DNA from: Membranipora membranacea
Taxonomy: Eukaryota > Bryozoa > Gymnolaemata > Cheilostomatida > Membraniporidae
Assembly (NCBI GenBank): GCA_914767715.1
Contig: OU612068.1
Span: forward strand, 31,124,001 to 31,188,000
DNA: 64,000 bases
Direction of reading: 5' to 3'
The translations under genes and the position numbers were made by a program. Shown here in pieces: positions 13,212 through 23,339 of this stretch (positions are counted from its first letter, which is position 1; each line of letters starts with the position of its first letter). Below the pieces are notes generated by a model that ran no database searches, was not told the DNA's origin, and was given only the letters and a program-made list of their open reading frames with translations.

Positions 13212-13245
13212 ATCACAAAGTAAGGATATATCCTTACTTTGTGAT
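13212..13245. repeat. 34-bp perfect palindrome (family member 1)
   Basis: The 17-nt arm ATCACAAAGTAAGGATA is followed directly by its reverse complement. Near-identical palindromes of the same length and centre occur at 59254-59287 and, degenerate, at 36831-36860. It lies between the small ORF and the minisatellite. Confidence 0.95.
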
Positions 13246-13254
13246 GAATCCAGG

Positions 13255-13478
13255 TCAAAGTACCAATGAACAAAGTCCCAAAGACCAAAGTACCATGAAC
13301 AAAGTCCCAAATACCAAAGTACCATGAACAAAGTCCCAAAGACCAAAGTCCCGGGACCAAAGTCCCATAGACCAAAGTACCAATGAACAAAGTCCCAAAG
13401 ACCAAAGTCCCGTGACCAGAGTCTCGCGGCCAAAGTCCTAAAGGCCAAGGTCCCAAAAGCCAAAATCCCAAAGTCCAA
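13255..13478. repeat. Minisatellite, unit about CAAAGTCCCAAAGAC
   Basis: A degenerate tandem array of short CAAAGT(C/A)CC-containing units, roughly 9-16 bp spacing. Several frames stay open through it only because of its periodic composition; these frames (Gly/Leu/Trp/Phe-rich) are not proposed as genes. The reverse-complement version of the same unit forms a second array at 15881-16145. Confidence 0.9.
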
Positions 13479-13499
13479 AATACTATAGAGTTACGAAAA

Positions 13500-14259
13500 T
13501 ATATTTTTGATTTCTTAACTTAATTTTTTTCAGTTTTGGTAACTTTTTAAAACACAGTAATTTATGGTAGGTCCCTTAACATCTAAAGCATTATTTTTTC
13601 GATGTGAGGCTTTGGACATCAACAGGATTTATGTGCGATATGGTTTCTGTGGTTAGTATGTGGTTATAAGTGGTGGGCAGAATCTTGTTCATGCAAATTA
13701 CGGCAACCGATGTGTTAAATAGAGTTCAATAGCCACATAATCAAGCTCATCTGTTCTATTTGAAAGTGACTGTGCCGTTTTTGGGTTTTTGGTATCGTTT
13801 GAAGTTAGTGCTTTTGTATTGAACAACGTGGGGATCTAAAAGACACAATACATAAGTCTGTGTTTTATGGTTCATTTGAAACATTTGACTAGCTCTCGAT
13901 AAAGTGTTATATCTACTTATTTTTTATGAGACCTTTTAGAAATCAAATTCTTCTTGTAAATTGTGCGATAGATTTGCTTTTTATTGTGTTATGTAGTTGT
14001 CTGCTCAGCAATCGGTGAGTTATACCTCCCGAGAAAAGCTAGAAGCTCAATTAAATGTTCAAAGGTTGTAGGAACTAGTTGTGCAAGGTGTATTATATTT
14101 GAATCCTACAAATTCTCCAAAAATAATCGAAATCTGAGCAATCGTTTCTACAGTGTGTTTAGGGTTTACATTGACATATGACATTGATAAGCTGCTGATT
14201 ACATCTAGAAGTAGATAAGTTGGTTTCCAAATTCATAATTTAAAAATTGTAATCACCAC
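13500..14259. other. No gene seen
   Basis: AT-rich sequence without a convincing exon, RNA gene or repeat that I can name. Confidence 0.5.
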
Positions 14260-14304
14260 CATAAATATAAACCCACACTTTACATTTATGGGTTTATATT
14301 TATG
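14260..14304. repeat. 16-bp inverted repeat hairpin
   Basis: CATAAATATAAACCCA (14260-14275) pairs perfectly with TGGGTTTATATTTATG (14289-14304) over a 13-nt loop. It is one of several strong hairpins in this window. Confidence 0.9.
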
Positions 14305-14789
14305 ATCACTACCTAAACATGCTAGCATAGAAATATGACATATTATTGATGCAAAACGAGGGCAATTTAATCCTGATTGTTACAAAGGATGTTGCATTTT
14401 CATAAAACAAAAAAGCCTGACGCTGCATCCTTGAATGTTTGTATATAAACTTCTCTAAGCTTATATCACCACGAATATTGAGCCGTCAGTCCATTTATCT
14501 TACAGTAGTGGGAGGATGATGTGAAAAATTCTGGATAGTATGACAACAAAAATACAAATACATATGCGAAACATCGCCTCTTCATGCAGGCTTGGATGAA
14601 ATTACTGCGTGACAATACTTCCACTCCGGATACCGCATCAATATGACGCCTAAAACATAAAAGAATTTGTAGTACTGCATTTGAGTTTTTTGACTATCAG
14701 TATAGCCTGAGTAAAGTGTTTTAGTTTGAAGTTATCGTGGTAATAAACAAATTGTAATAAATGATTGTCTATATCATTTATTCTATCAG

Positions 14790-15220
14790 AGCAAGATATT
14801 ATCTACGCTATCTTATGCAGCCCAATGCTGGTTCCCGTTTATAACTAAGTCAGACAAAGAGAGGTTAGAGCGTCTGCAAAACTGTGCCTTAGAATTATTC
14901 TACCATATATGGAAGACTATGACCAGAGATTAAAAGCCCTTCAACTGACTGAACTTTCAGTTTACTCAGACGTGTGCTGCCTGAGATATGCAAGAAAGCT
15001 TTCTCTAAATCCTAACCATCCACTACACAAATACTTCACTAGCTCTAGCACCACTACTCGTACTAGACATGAACAACTAGCTACCCCGATGTATAGAACA
15101 TCTCTGTGCAAAAAAAGTGTTTTTTTATCAATATAATTGATGGCATTTTATTTTAACATGGTCTTTATTTGCTTTAAACGGCATTGACCGGTCAATAAAG
15201 TTAATATTAAATTAAATTTA
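14790..15220 (+). mobile_element. Truncated non-LTR retrotransposon (RT C-terminal part plus 3' end)
   Basis: Starting SKILSTLSYAAQCWFPFITK and KSDKERLERLQNCAL, the translation matches the post-palm region of LINE reverse transcriptases (LSYA..W.P..T...RLERLQ..ALR). One base is missing near 14891: before it the frame reads CAL, after it IILPYMEDYDQRLKALQLTE and NPNHPLHKYF continue to a stop at about 15134-15136. After the stop comes an AT-rich 3' tail with ATTAAATTAAATTTAA at the end. It is 5'-truncated and frameshifted, so inactive. Confidence 0.8.
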
Positions 15221-15229
15221 ATCTCTTTC

Positions 15230-15880
15230 CTCTGCCTTCCGACTATAGTGACTATATTCTCCATGGCTTGAGAGGCCGCGATATATGAGAGGATTCTAAG
15301 GTACAGTGCAGAGCTAGTCCATTAAGACACAAGTCCAAGCCAGGTTCCGATTCAGTGAGCTAGGGTTCCAAGTCTAAAACAGGTTTCAGCTTCAACCAAA
15401 CTTTACATGTCCGGGTTCCAGATGAGTAATTTCATCAGCAAATAGTTAACTGATCAATTTAAAGTCTATAACGTCAAGCAGGACAGTTTTCAGCTTCTCC
15501 TAGCTGAGTAGTGGAGTTATACCCCTCCATAGTGAAAGGGCAACGCTAAGAATATACTTTTAAGGATGAAATATAAAATATTTTGGTTTGGAAGTCTATG
15601 AAGGGGCAACGGTCTTAGATAGAACATTATTATTGATACTTTTCAACCACTAGAGTAGAGTAGACATATGATTAATCCTTATGCATCCAGAAACTAGCCG
15701 AATTTTGACCCTGAATGAAAACATACTACAGACAATGAGAGTATGATATAAAACTACTATGAAAGTGTATTATCAGAATATAATTGAAGACAAAACTTGC
15801 TTAAAATGTTATGTAAAATGTTTTTAATATGGAAAACAAATTGATATTCGAAATCAAAATTTAAATTTTTTTTGCATTGA
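15230..15880. other. No gene seen
   Basis: AT-rich sequence with no supported coding or RNA feature. Confidence 0.5.
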
Positions 15881-16145
15881 GACTTTGGCTGCGGGATTGT
15901 GGCCCCGGGACTTTGGGACTTTGGTCTTTGGGACTTTGGTCATTGGTACTTTGGTCATTGGTACTTTGGTCATTGGGACTTTGGCCGCGGGACTTTGGCT
16001 GCGGGACTTTGGTCTTTGGGACTTTGGGCTCTGGTGTTTTGGTCTTTGGGACTTTGTACTCTGGCACTTCGGCTATGGGACTTTGGTTGCGGGACTTTGT
16101 CCATTGGGATATTTGGTTTTGGGATTCTGGCTGCGGGATTTTGTC
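15881..16145. repeat. Minisatellite, unit about GGGACTTTGG (reverse complement of 13255-13478)
   Basis: A tandem array of GGGACTTTGGTCTTT/CATT/CTGC variants. It is the reverse complement of the array 2.4 kb to the left, so the two could pair as a large inverted repeat. Three plus-strand frames remain open for over 90 codons with Gly-Leu-Trp-Phe-rich translations. That is an artefact of the period; I do not call a gene. Confidence 0.9.
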
Positions 16146-16254
16146 TGGATACCCTTTGTGATTATATCAAGCAATACAAGTGATTATGATTATTTCCTAT
16201 ATTATTTCATCGAATATGATATGATATTGTTATATACACAACTCATAAATGTCA

Positions 16255-16507
16255 GGATTAACAGTGTACACAGTGGGTGCTTGAAATGGAGAAAATTCTG
16301 CAGGGTGGTTGAATAGCCTGCTGGATTCTCATTTTGCAAATGCTGTTTCCACCAACTTCAACTTACAAGCTAACTTCACACTGTACATATAACACACATC
16401 CAGTCTTCTCAACTGAGATATTCTTGCCTACACTGAAGAGATTGCTGATCACTGTGATGCTATGATACCTCATAAAGGGACCAGATCGCCATGCCTCACT
16501 GTCAAAA
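16255..16507 (-). pseudogene. Third ferroportin fragment (copy C): exon 4 and flanking intron
   Basis: The stretch matches E4 of copies A and B plus about 100 bp of adjoining intron (compare 10590-10835: both contain AATGGAGAAAATTCTGCA followed by a GGTGGT(C/T)GAATAGCC motif). The exon part has small deletions around 16382 and 16462, and the donor region has changed, so it cannot encode the exon. No other ferroportin exon was found nearby. It seems closer to copy A's intron than to copy B's. It is a dispersed partial duplicate in the interval between the two main copies. Confidence 0.8.
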
Positions 16508-16532
16508 CCAGGCTCGCGTGTGTATATTCATA

Positions 16533-16554
16533 GAGTTATTATATAATAACTCTA
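16533..16554. repeat. 22-bp perfect palindrome
   Basis: AGAGTTATTAT is followed immediately by ATAATAACTCT. It lies directly next to the copy C ferroportin fragment. Confidence 0.9.
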
Positions 16555-16576
16555 AGGTATATTTACACTGTTTATG

Positions 16577-16645
16577 CGCTGATAAGACGCCAATGTCCGA
16601 GCCCTTGTACTTTGATTTACTGGGTGATGGACCAAACATAAATGG
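16577..16645 (+). other. Relative of the C-terminal part of the ORF at 12953-13204
   Basis: The translation (CADKTPMSEPLYFDLLGDGPN) aligns with CADDTAMSLPSYPTLLGDEPN at 13132-13194, and the nucleotide match is visible as well (GCGCTGAT, CAATGTC, GATGxACCAAAC). The surrounding frame runs to 16706 but the rest has no counterpart. Unrecognised; it marks a local duplication that also involves the minisatellites. Confidence 0.45.
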
Positions 16646-16719
16646 TACATTATTCAAGCAATATGAAGTTATTATGATTATTAAGATGTATGTGATTGAA
16701 TATTGAAAAAAACGAACTG

Positions 16720-17900
16720 CTAAATTGTTACATATTATTTTAATTTAGGCAGCATGATCATGAGCGCTTCAACAGAAATAACGCTCAGTAATATTTGTTA
16801 GAAATTATAGCTGAATGGTACCAATGACACTTTGTATTTATTTATCCAGTCAACCCACCCACCAGTTATTCGAATGCTCTGTTTCAAGGATCTGAGCTTT
16901 TCTGATCATAGACTCGCATACATAGATAGCTATGCGTTTGCATTACAGGATCAATAGTCAATACACAAGTGTGTTCTAGCCTAAATCTTTCATACTACCA
17001 TAAAATAATTTTAATTCTTTCAAGGACCATTCAGAATTGTAGTGGCTAGTATGTAGTCTTGTCACAGGCTACTTTATTTGTTTTGACACATCATCATACA
17101 AAGATAAAATTCCTGCAGAAATAATCAGTTGTTGACTATAGCAAGATATCCACTGATTTGAGGTCATCTCTGCACGGTAGTGATTTGATATGCATACATA
17201 CATGGTCATTATTTATAGTTTCTTTCTTGTTGTATAATGTTTTCAATGACAAGAATATTAGGATATCATTTCCATGACCAAGTTAAAATGATGCATGCCA
17301 ATTATTTTGCTATTGTGCTGAGCAAGGATTTCTCTTGAAATCCTTGTTCTGAGACAGATAAGAGTTAGATTGATTTCCTCTGTATGACTTGGCTTTCTTA
17401 CATCTTTAAAAGAAATGCTTATGAAACACCAAATAAATGTGCCGAGGTGTAACTCTGCCAAAAATTAACCATAATGAAGACAGACTGTGCTCACTATAGG
17501 TATACACTCATGGCCTGTGTGCATAGATTTTAAGATTGAGATAAATTGTGTATAAGAGTTGTGTGTCCTGTGTGTATTGTTTGTGAACATTTTTGGGAAT
17601 CCCAAGTGGGTTGGCCCACTGGAAAATATCAACAAATGACGTCATATGAGTTAATATGGGAAAAGACGAGACTTGAAACTGACTCATGGAAAGACATGTG
17701 ACAGCATGGAAAGACATGCTGACAAGCTGGAAAGACAGCTAAACCTACTACATGGGGTCCCAGCAATGGGCCATGTAAGGCCAATAACCCTAACACGTAC
17801 GCTGTGTTTCATAGTGTGGCAATGGTGGATTGGAATGTGCTGTGGGATGAGAAAACACAACTCCGAGTAGTGAATAGCGGGCTATCTAATAAGCGCCATC
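16720..17900. other. No gene seen
   Basis: Mostly AT-rich intergenic sequence. At 17690-17740 a short repetition (GGAAAGACATG and GGAAAGACA variants) occurs. No exon with splice signals was found. Confidence 0.5.
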
Positions 17901-17919
17901 GACCCATTCGTTTTTCGGG

Positions 17920-18020
17920 GATGGTGAGATGGCGCAATCGGTTAGCCCGCTTGCTATTCACTGCCAGGCGATTAGTGCAGCAGGAGTTGTGGGTTCGAGT
18001 CCCACTGGGGGAACTTTCAT
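17920..18020 (+). mobile_element. tRNA-derived SINE head (A and B boxes)
   Basis: An A-box-like TGGCGCAATCGGTTAGC (from 17930) and a B-box GGTTCGAGTCC (17992-18002) are about 62 nt apart. The first resembles the D-arm of tRNA-Asn-like genes, the second a T-arm (TGTGGGTTCGAGTCCCACT, stem pairs). The 5' and 3' ends do not form an acceptor stem and the anticodon arm is not well formed. It is therefore a tRNA-derived pol III promoter of a SINE or a tRNA pseudogene, not a working tRNA. Confidence 0.65.
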
Positions 18021-18240
18021 TGTTGATTGTTCCAGCCCCCCAGCACCCTCGGGTGTATACCTCTCCTGTATGGGATAATGACAACAAACTTATTGCCGAT
18101 CCAGATAGTGTCTTGCTAATCGCCCTATCAATCATAATAATATGTCAAACATTGATCATCTAAACCAACAAATTATGCAATTGTGTTAATACTAACTAGG
18201 GACCATTGGTGAGTTACATAACCTAGCTGAACTGAAAAAT

Positions 18241-18420
18241 ACAGCAAGAATGGGCATATGAGTTTTATGGATGGATGGATGGATTTTATTACTATCACTG
18301 ACAGCATTATTAAAAGAAAAAATGAGTCGCGAAATACAGTGTAATTGCTGGCACTTTGAATCAGCAAGAAAAAAGCGAAGACACTTGGAATAAAAAATCA
18401 AATCTCTGTCTAAAAAAGTA
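18241..18420 (-). mobile_element. Probable LINE 3' end with (ATGG)n tail
   Basis: On the minus strand the sequence ends in AATAAAATCCATCCATCC, a microsatellite-type tail typical of LINE 3' ends. The plus strand shows ATGG repeats at 18266-18285. No RT coding part was recognised, so the call rests only on this tail. Confidence 0.35.
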
Positions 18421-18429
18421 TTTCGTTTA

Positions 18430-19230
18430 AAATAAGAGTGATATGACGCAGAAAACAGTCTCTCCCCAGTGAGCTTCTATGTTTTACTGTTTTACTGTTT
18501 TATAGTAGTTATCAATGATGTCTGTACTCTGTATCAAATTAAGCTAAATATGTCTTCTATCTATATCTAAACACAAACTAAATAGTAGTTTTGACCACCT
18601 TCATGTACGATCCAGTCTCGTATGTCCTGTGACTACACTACATCAATTAATTTTGATACTCCCTATCCATTTTAGATGGAGTTTCGCAGGTTTGAGCATT
18701 CACCATGAACTAGTTAATTGAATCAATTAAGCTCGCAAGCACGTGTAGAAAAAGTTTGTTAATGTTTGCGGTGTAATGCAATTGCAATGGCTGATATGAT
18801 ATACAACTTTGTATTATCCTTCCCCACCACAGAGGGAACAAACTTGTCTATGTTGTCACATGACTTCCTGGCTACCGTCCAGCACAGAGTTTGGAATATG
18901 TCCCAAACTCCCGATGACTACCACAACATCAGGCTTAGTCAGTTATACAAGGGCTGTCAGCCCTTTCAAAATGGGAACGCAACTAGTAATATAAGAGAAT
19001 TAACGTGATGCTAGCTATTATATAATATGATCTATTTAAGTCTAAAAAGTTTTAGGAAAGTTTCATTATTTGCAAGTATTGGTTTTTTATTGAATTTCTT
19101 GTTTTTTCTCATTGTTTTTATTGAGTGTCCCAGCAACATATTTATGTGCAGCATTCTAAGGTTTATATTGCAGTTTTTATGTTTATGATCTAGTCTAAGT
19201 GCTCAGATGGCTGCATTGAGAGTTAGTGGT
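18430..19230. other. No supported gene; one odd ORF
   Basis: An 80-residue frame at 18766-19008 (contains HDFLATVQHRVWNMSQTPDDY) looks more protein-like than its neighbours but has no recognisable family or splice context. I do not call it a gene. Confidence 0.4.
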
Positions 19231-19232
19231 AT

Positions 19233-19266
19233 TACCAGAGACTATAGATATCTATAGTCTCTGGTA
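19233..19266. repeat. 34-bp perfect palindrome
   Basis: TACCAGAGACTATAGAT is followed immediately by its reverse complement. The sequence differs from the 13212 family but the length is the same. Confidence 0.95.
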
Positions 19267-19269
19267 TTA

Positions 19270-20950
19270 CATTATAAAACACTCAATTTCAGATTTAATG
19301 TTTGATCATGTAATGCCGCTAACACGCATTGCAGCCGTCTGTGCACTTATGATCAAGCATAAAACACAGACACATTCACAAATTAACACAGGGTAGAGAG
19401 ATAAGCTTTTATTGCATCAGTGAATGAAAGTGGAGAGATGAAGAATCTATGTTCGCAGCATACCCCAAAAATAGTGAGTAGATTGTGACTTTGTGAGTTA
19501 CGGTATCCCTGAAATGGTATCCCTGAAGTTTGCAGTTTCCCACAGTTATGCCAGAAGTCTATATTCTTTTATCTGAATTACTAACTCAGAACTGCGTTAT
19601 TATTTACTTTATTTGAACCCCTATATATAAATGGTACCAGGCTTTTGTATCTTGCAGCATAAAGCTATCATCTATATATTTTACCACCTTTATTGACAGC
19701 AAAGTTCATCTTTTCGGACTCTGCAATGATTACAATTTGAATAAAATAAAACAATTCCACACCTCTAGAGCAGAAATTCAAAATAGCTCTCAGGTGTTAG
19801 TTGAGTTGTGAGCATTATCAGCTTGTATAGACCATCATGTTGAAGATAAACTTATTCACTTCTCATAAATTATTTTATAATTTAACCAAAAATGAGATAT
19901 TAAAAATGATGACTATCCAGAGCCATTATTTATATAATATTATGGTTAAATTATATCAGGGTATGTTATGATCATACCATACTGCATCAAGAGACTGTTA
20001 GTGATTCCTCGCTGTGTCAACCACAGACCTAATATACAAGGAACAGAAATATCAACATAATCTTATACAGTAAGAACACTCAACTCAGGAACCGATCTGA
20101 CGTTGATCTGATCGGCTGCCCCTACTAGCATAAATACTCTGAATGATCTTGTTTACAAAACTGTAAACAGTGACAAATAATTGTTTTAGCCTCAAAGATA
20201 TGAACATTTCAAGAGTGCTTCTAGAGACTGATTATTTTTGCAAGCCCTTTGTTTAGAAAAGAAAGCTATGTATACCTGGCCAGATATGGATCTTCAATGA
20301 CTGGCTTATAGTAGGAGTTCTCTACACAATCAAAGGAAAAACACAACTCCTAAACTGCAGTGTTGTAATAACAATCAATTATTACATTATTATTAGATTT
20401 TAGTTTGATTTTAGTTCCATTTTTTGACAAAGGTGTACAACGATGGCCAACGCATCATTACATAACAGTGCTACAAATCCAACCATAAGAAATCACAAAC
20501 AAACTTCTACTGTTATTGGGAGAGGGACAGCCTGTCCAGTCTACATTCACTCTACTAGTGACCAAACCTGCCAACATTATTGACCCTGAAAATCTGAGCT
20601 TTATCCCTTAGTGGTATTATTGTTAGCTTTTTGGGATTGAAGAGGGATTTGCAGACATCCTGATTTTTATTTCAACAAATGCCACTAATGCAGCCTTGTC
20701 ATGCGGCCACAGGTTTGTCTTTTGTTTGTTTTTTGGGCCAAAAACCAAAAAAACCAAAAACCGTGGTCGCTACCACTAGTGAGGTATCATGGATATTTTC
20801 TTTATTATAATATTATAGGTTGTGGCTGCAGGCAGTTATATGTGATTCCAGTGGCTATAACTGAAGATGGCTAGAGAATAATAAACACAACATTATTGGG
20901 AGACAAACTGTTTAAAGGGGCTTCGTTCATTTGTTTTTAATTTTTTCACA
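19270..20950. other. No gene seen
   Basis: AT-rich sequence without recognisable exons. Around 20740 lies an A-rich purine tract (AAAAACCAAAAAAACC). Confidence 0.5.
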
Positions 20951-20989
20951 CAGATGCTAAATATCAAAAATGGATTTATTTTCGTGTCG

Positions 20990-21430
20990 GCCGCGAAATG
21001 AGTGGTTGATATTTAGCTGCCAACCAGTGCCAGCACACCAACTGCAGCCTAGCGGAGACATCCCACCTGAGACATCCCACCTGAGACAACTCATCGACGA
21101 CACCCCACCAGTGGCAGCCCCCCTGCAGCAGCCCACAAGAGGCAGCCATTCCACCATCAGCTGCACACTGAGGACACTATTGGTGCAACACATCAGTGGC
21201 AGAACAATAGTGGCAGCCCATCAAAGGCAGCTCACCAGCTGCAACACATCAGCAGCAAAACACTATAGCGACAGCGCACCACTAGGAGCGCACCAGTAGC
21301 AGCAAACCGGTAGCAGCAAACCAGAGGCAGTCAACCCAAAATGGGCAGCACACTGTGACCACCATAGGCAGCACACCAAAGGAAGCTCACCAGCAGCAGC
21401 GACATTCACCACCAAGCACCTACCTATGGA
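20990..21430. repeat. Degenerate CAG/CAC-rich repeat region
   Basis: A GC-richer stretch is made of imperfect units around GGCAGC and CACACCAG spaced about 10-25 bp. A 109-codon plus-strand frame and minus-strand frames stay open here because stop codons are rare in this composition. It reads as a decayed minisatellite rather than a gene. Confidence 0.6.
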
Positions 21431-21479
21431 ATTGTTAGTCAACTGCAATTGGTTAGCTGACCAGAAGGACCTCAATTTG

Positions 21480-22088
21480 TTTTGCGAAGGAATCGTTTTC
21501 AGCCATAAGTCATTGTACCGGCCTCACACATCAGCTGCAGGCTAGTTTAAGTGCTCAGATGTGAGTTTGAGGCAAAATGTTACCAACCACTCATTTAGCA
21601 GCCAACACAAAACCGAAAACAAGTCAAATTTTTAGCTTCTTGGTGAGGAAATTAAAAACAAAAGACACTAAGTTCCTTTATCATACTGTCATTGTGAAGC
21701 TTAGCAAACTGAACTATGTCGAGATGTCTTCTCCACAGCACAAAGCAAACATAGATATAGGGACTGAGAAAGGGTTAAATCAGTCTAGTATTAAAGTGTA
21801 CATGAAGTGAAATTTCCAGTAATTTCTATCCATCACATTTAGCATTATGACCTGAATAAACAGGGACAATATTGTGTGGGCTGGAGCAATTTCAAGGGTA
21901 TATAATATCCTAGTCCAAACATCCTGTGGGTAAAAAAAGCGACCCCTATTTGACCAAACCACACCAGATTCCATTCAGTCAGATGAGATACTATGCAGTG
22001 TGGAATCGCCATATATCATTATTCTATGGACATCACCGGTAAGAATATAGAACATAGTAAACATGATTTTATAGGTATTTACTTTTAT
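21480..22088. other. 3' flank of the 7TM gene; no gene seen
   Basis: A 77-codon open frame at 21577-21810 has no support. This interval probably includes the 3' UTR of the minus-strand 7TM gene. Confidence 0.4.
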
Positions 22089-23309
22089 TCAGGATGGAAA
22101 TTTGCTGTATATTTTTCCCTGTATATAGGCTAAGCCCATATTCTGTTTGGTAGCTGTGTGTTCGGAAATTAAGAAGGCCGGGTTGCTTTGAGCAGTTGTT
22201 TCGGGAACATTTGAGATTCTTTCGGTGTCTAGGGTACCACTTGATTCGATGGTACCACTTGATTCGATGGTGATCATGCTAGATGCGGTGTTGAGAGATG
22301 AGGTCATTAGCTCATTCTGAGTCGATGGCGTTATAATCCTGTTTGTTGGCTGCATGTGCTTTAGCCGCAGTCGTTTCAGAGGTTGAGTACCTGCGATTAC
22401 TAATGTCAAGGCCATGATTGTCTCTGTAGCAGTAAAGGCTACATGGAAAGCAAAAAATGGCCATAATTGACGATATGTGTTACACATTTTTGTGAGAAAC
22501 GAGGTGTTGATGAGTCCTATCTCAGCCAGAACTAAATAGCCATTAAAAAACACCATAGCTAAGAACAAAAAAGCGCTAACATAAGCTATTTTCATACATG
22601 GTGGTATAGTTACGACATTTCGGGATGAGAAATCTCGTCTACAGTGCCCTTTCTTGTAACATGTACTTGCCATCTTTCGTTTAGAGCGCCGCACCGCTGC
22701 CTTCAAGCGTATGACAAGTATAGAAAACATACAAAAAAATACAACTCCCCATACCATGTAAAATAACTGACAGACAATAATCATGACTTGCATCGAGGTA
22801 AAATATGCCACCACTACATCAGTAGTAATCGATAAAATGAAACATGACAAGGTAAAAATGATAATACATCTTGGCTTCAATATCAGAGGTAAAAGACTTT
22901 TGTTTGGTATAGTGCATTGTGTAAGAGCTACATATAAAACAAAAAATCCAACTGTTAGGGTTGGAAAACAAGAAGTTGATATTAAAGTCCCTGCAAGCGG
23001 CGGTATGATGTTTTTAATACATTTTGGATCGATTGCATAGTAAAGTAACTTAGAGAGTCCGTACAAAAGAACTAAAAAGTTGAGAGATAAGAAATACTGA
23101 CGGCAGTGAACAATACTTTGTGCTCTAAATATAAGTATAATGTTGATGATTGTCCATAGAACTAGTGCAGCGTTCACTGCTATGTTGCAGCCAACAAACA
23201 CTTTCCATGATACTCCCCATTCCACGGATGCATTCTTCCAGCCCATGTTAGGCTTAAAGGCCATAATGATTTGAAATTCATCTTCAGGCACTGTTGTGTT
23301 TCCATTCAT
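22089..23309 (-). CDS. Orphan seven-transmembrane protein, PRRT3/PRRT4-like
   Basis: A large single exon encodes about 406 aa from the proposed start MNGNTTVPEDEF (ATG 23307-23309). The open frame continues up to an acceptor (TTTTATAG, exon edge 23334), so an upstream exon may supply the real N-terminus. Seven hydrophobic segments are visible, roughly residues 38-62, 72-93, 105-133, 141-163, 167-193, 227-252 and 266-293, with N-glycosylation sequons (NTT, NAS) before TM1, a basic loop after TM5 (RLKAAVRRSKRK) and a Ser/Thr-rich C-tail with the repeat TIESSGTIESSGT. TM2-TM3 (LNFLVLLYGLSKLLYY, then the CFPTL region) resembles the 7TM domain of PRRT3/4-type proteins more than rhodopsin-like receptors: no DRY or NPxxY is present. 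The ligand and function are unknown. It is the only intact gene between the ferroportin copies. Confidence 0.65.
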   Translation of the reverse strand: MNGNTTVPEDEFQIIMAFKPNMGWKNASVEWGVSWKVFVGCNIAVNAALVLWTIINIILIFRAQSIVHCRQYFLSLNFLVLLYGLSKLLYYAIDPKCIKNIIPPLAGTLISTSCFPTLTVGFFVLYVALTQCTIPNKSLLPLILKPRCIIIFTLSCFILSITTDVVVAYFTSMQVMIIVCQLFYMVWGVVFFCMFSILVIRLKAAVRRSKRKMASTCYKKGHCRRDFSSRNVVTIPPCMKIAYVSAFLFLAMVFFNGYLVLAEIGLINTSFLTKMCNTYRQLWPFFAFHVAFTATETIMALTLVIAGTQPLKRLRLKHMQPTNRIITPSTQNELMTSSLNTASSMITIESSGTIESSGTLDTERISNVPETTAQSNPAFLISEHTATKQNMGLAYIQGKIYSKFPS

Positions 23310-23339
23310 TCCTATCTGTGTCAGCTTGGTAATTCTATA

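Noticed and set aside
15885-16316. 143-codon open frame with a Gly/Leu/Trp/Phe-rich repeat translation
   Set aside because: It comes from a minisatellite whose period keeps several frames open; the other frames of the same array are open too, and the tail has no protein character.
17920-18020. Functional tRNA gene
   Set aside because: A and B boxes are good but no acceptor stem or normal anticodon arm forms.
17804-18163. 119-codon and 108-codon overlapping frames on both strands
   Set aside because: Both run across the tRNA-like SINE. Translations of the PSGTRTHNS type are a familiar artefact of SINE and tRNA T-arm sequence.
20970-21299. 109-codon plus-strand frame, Pro/His/Gln-rich
   Set aside because: It lies in a degenerate CAG/CAC repeat region with open frames on both strands and has no splice or start context.
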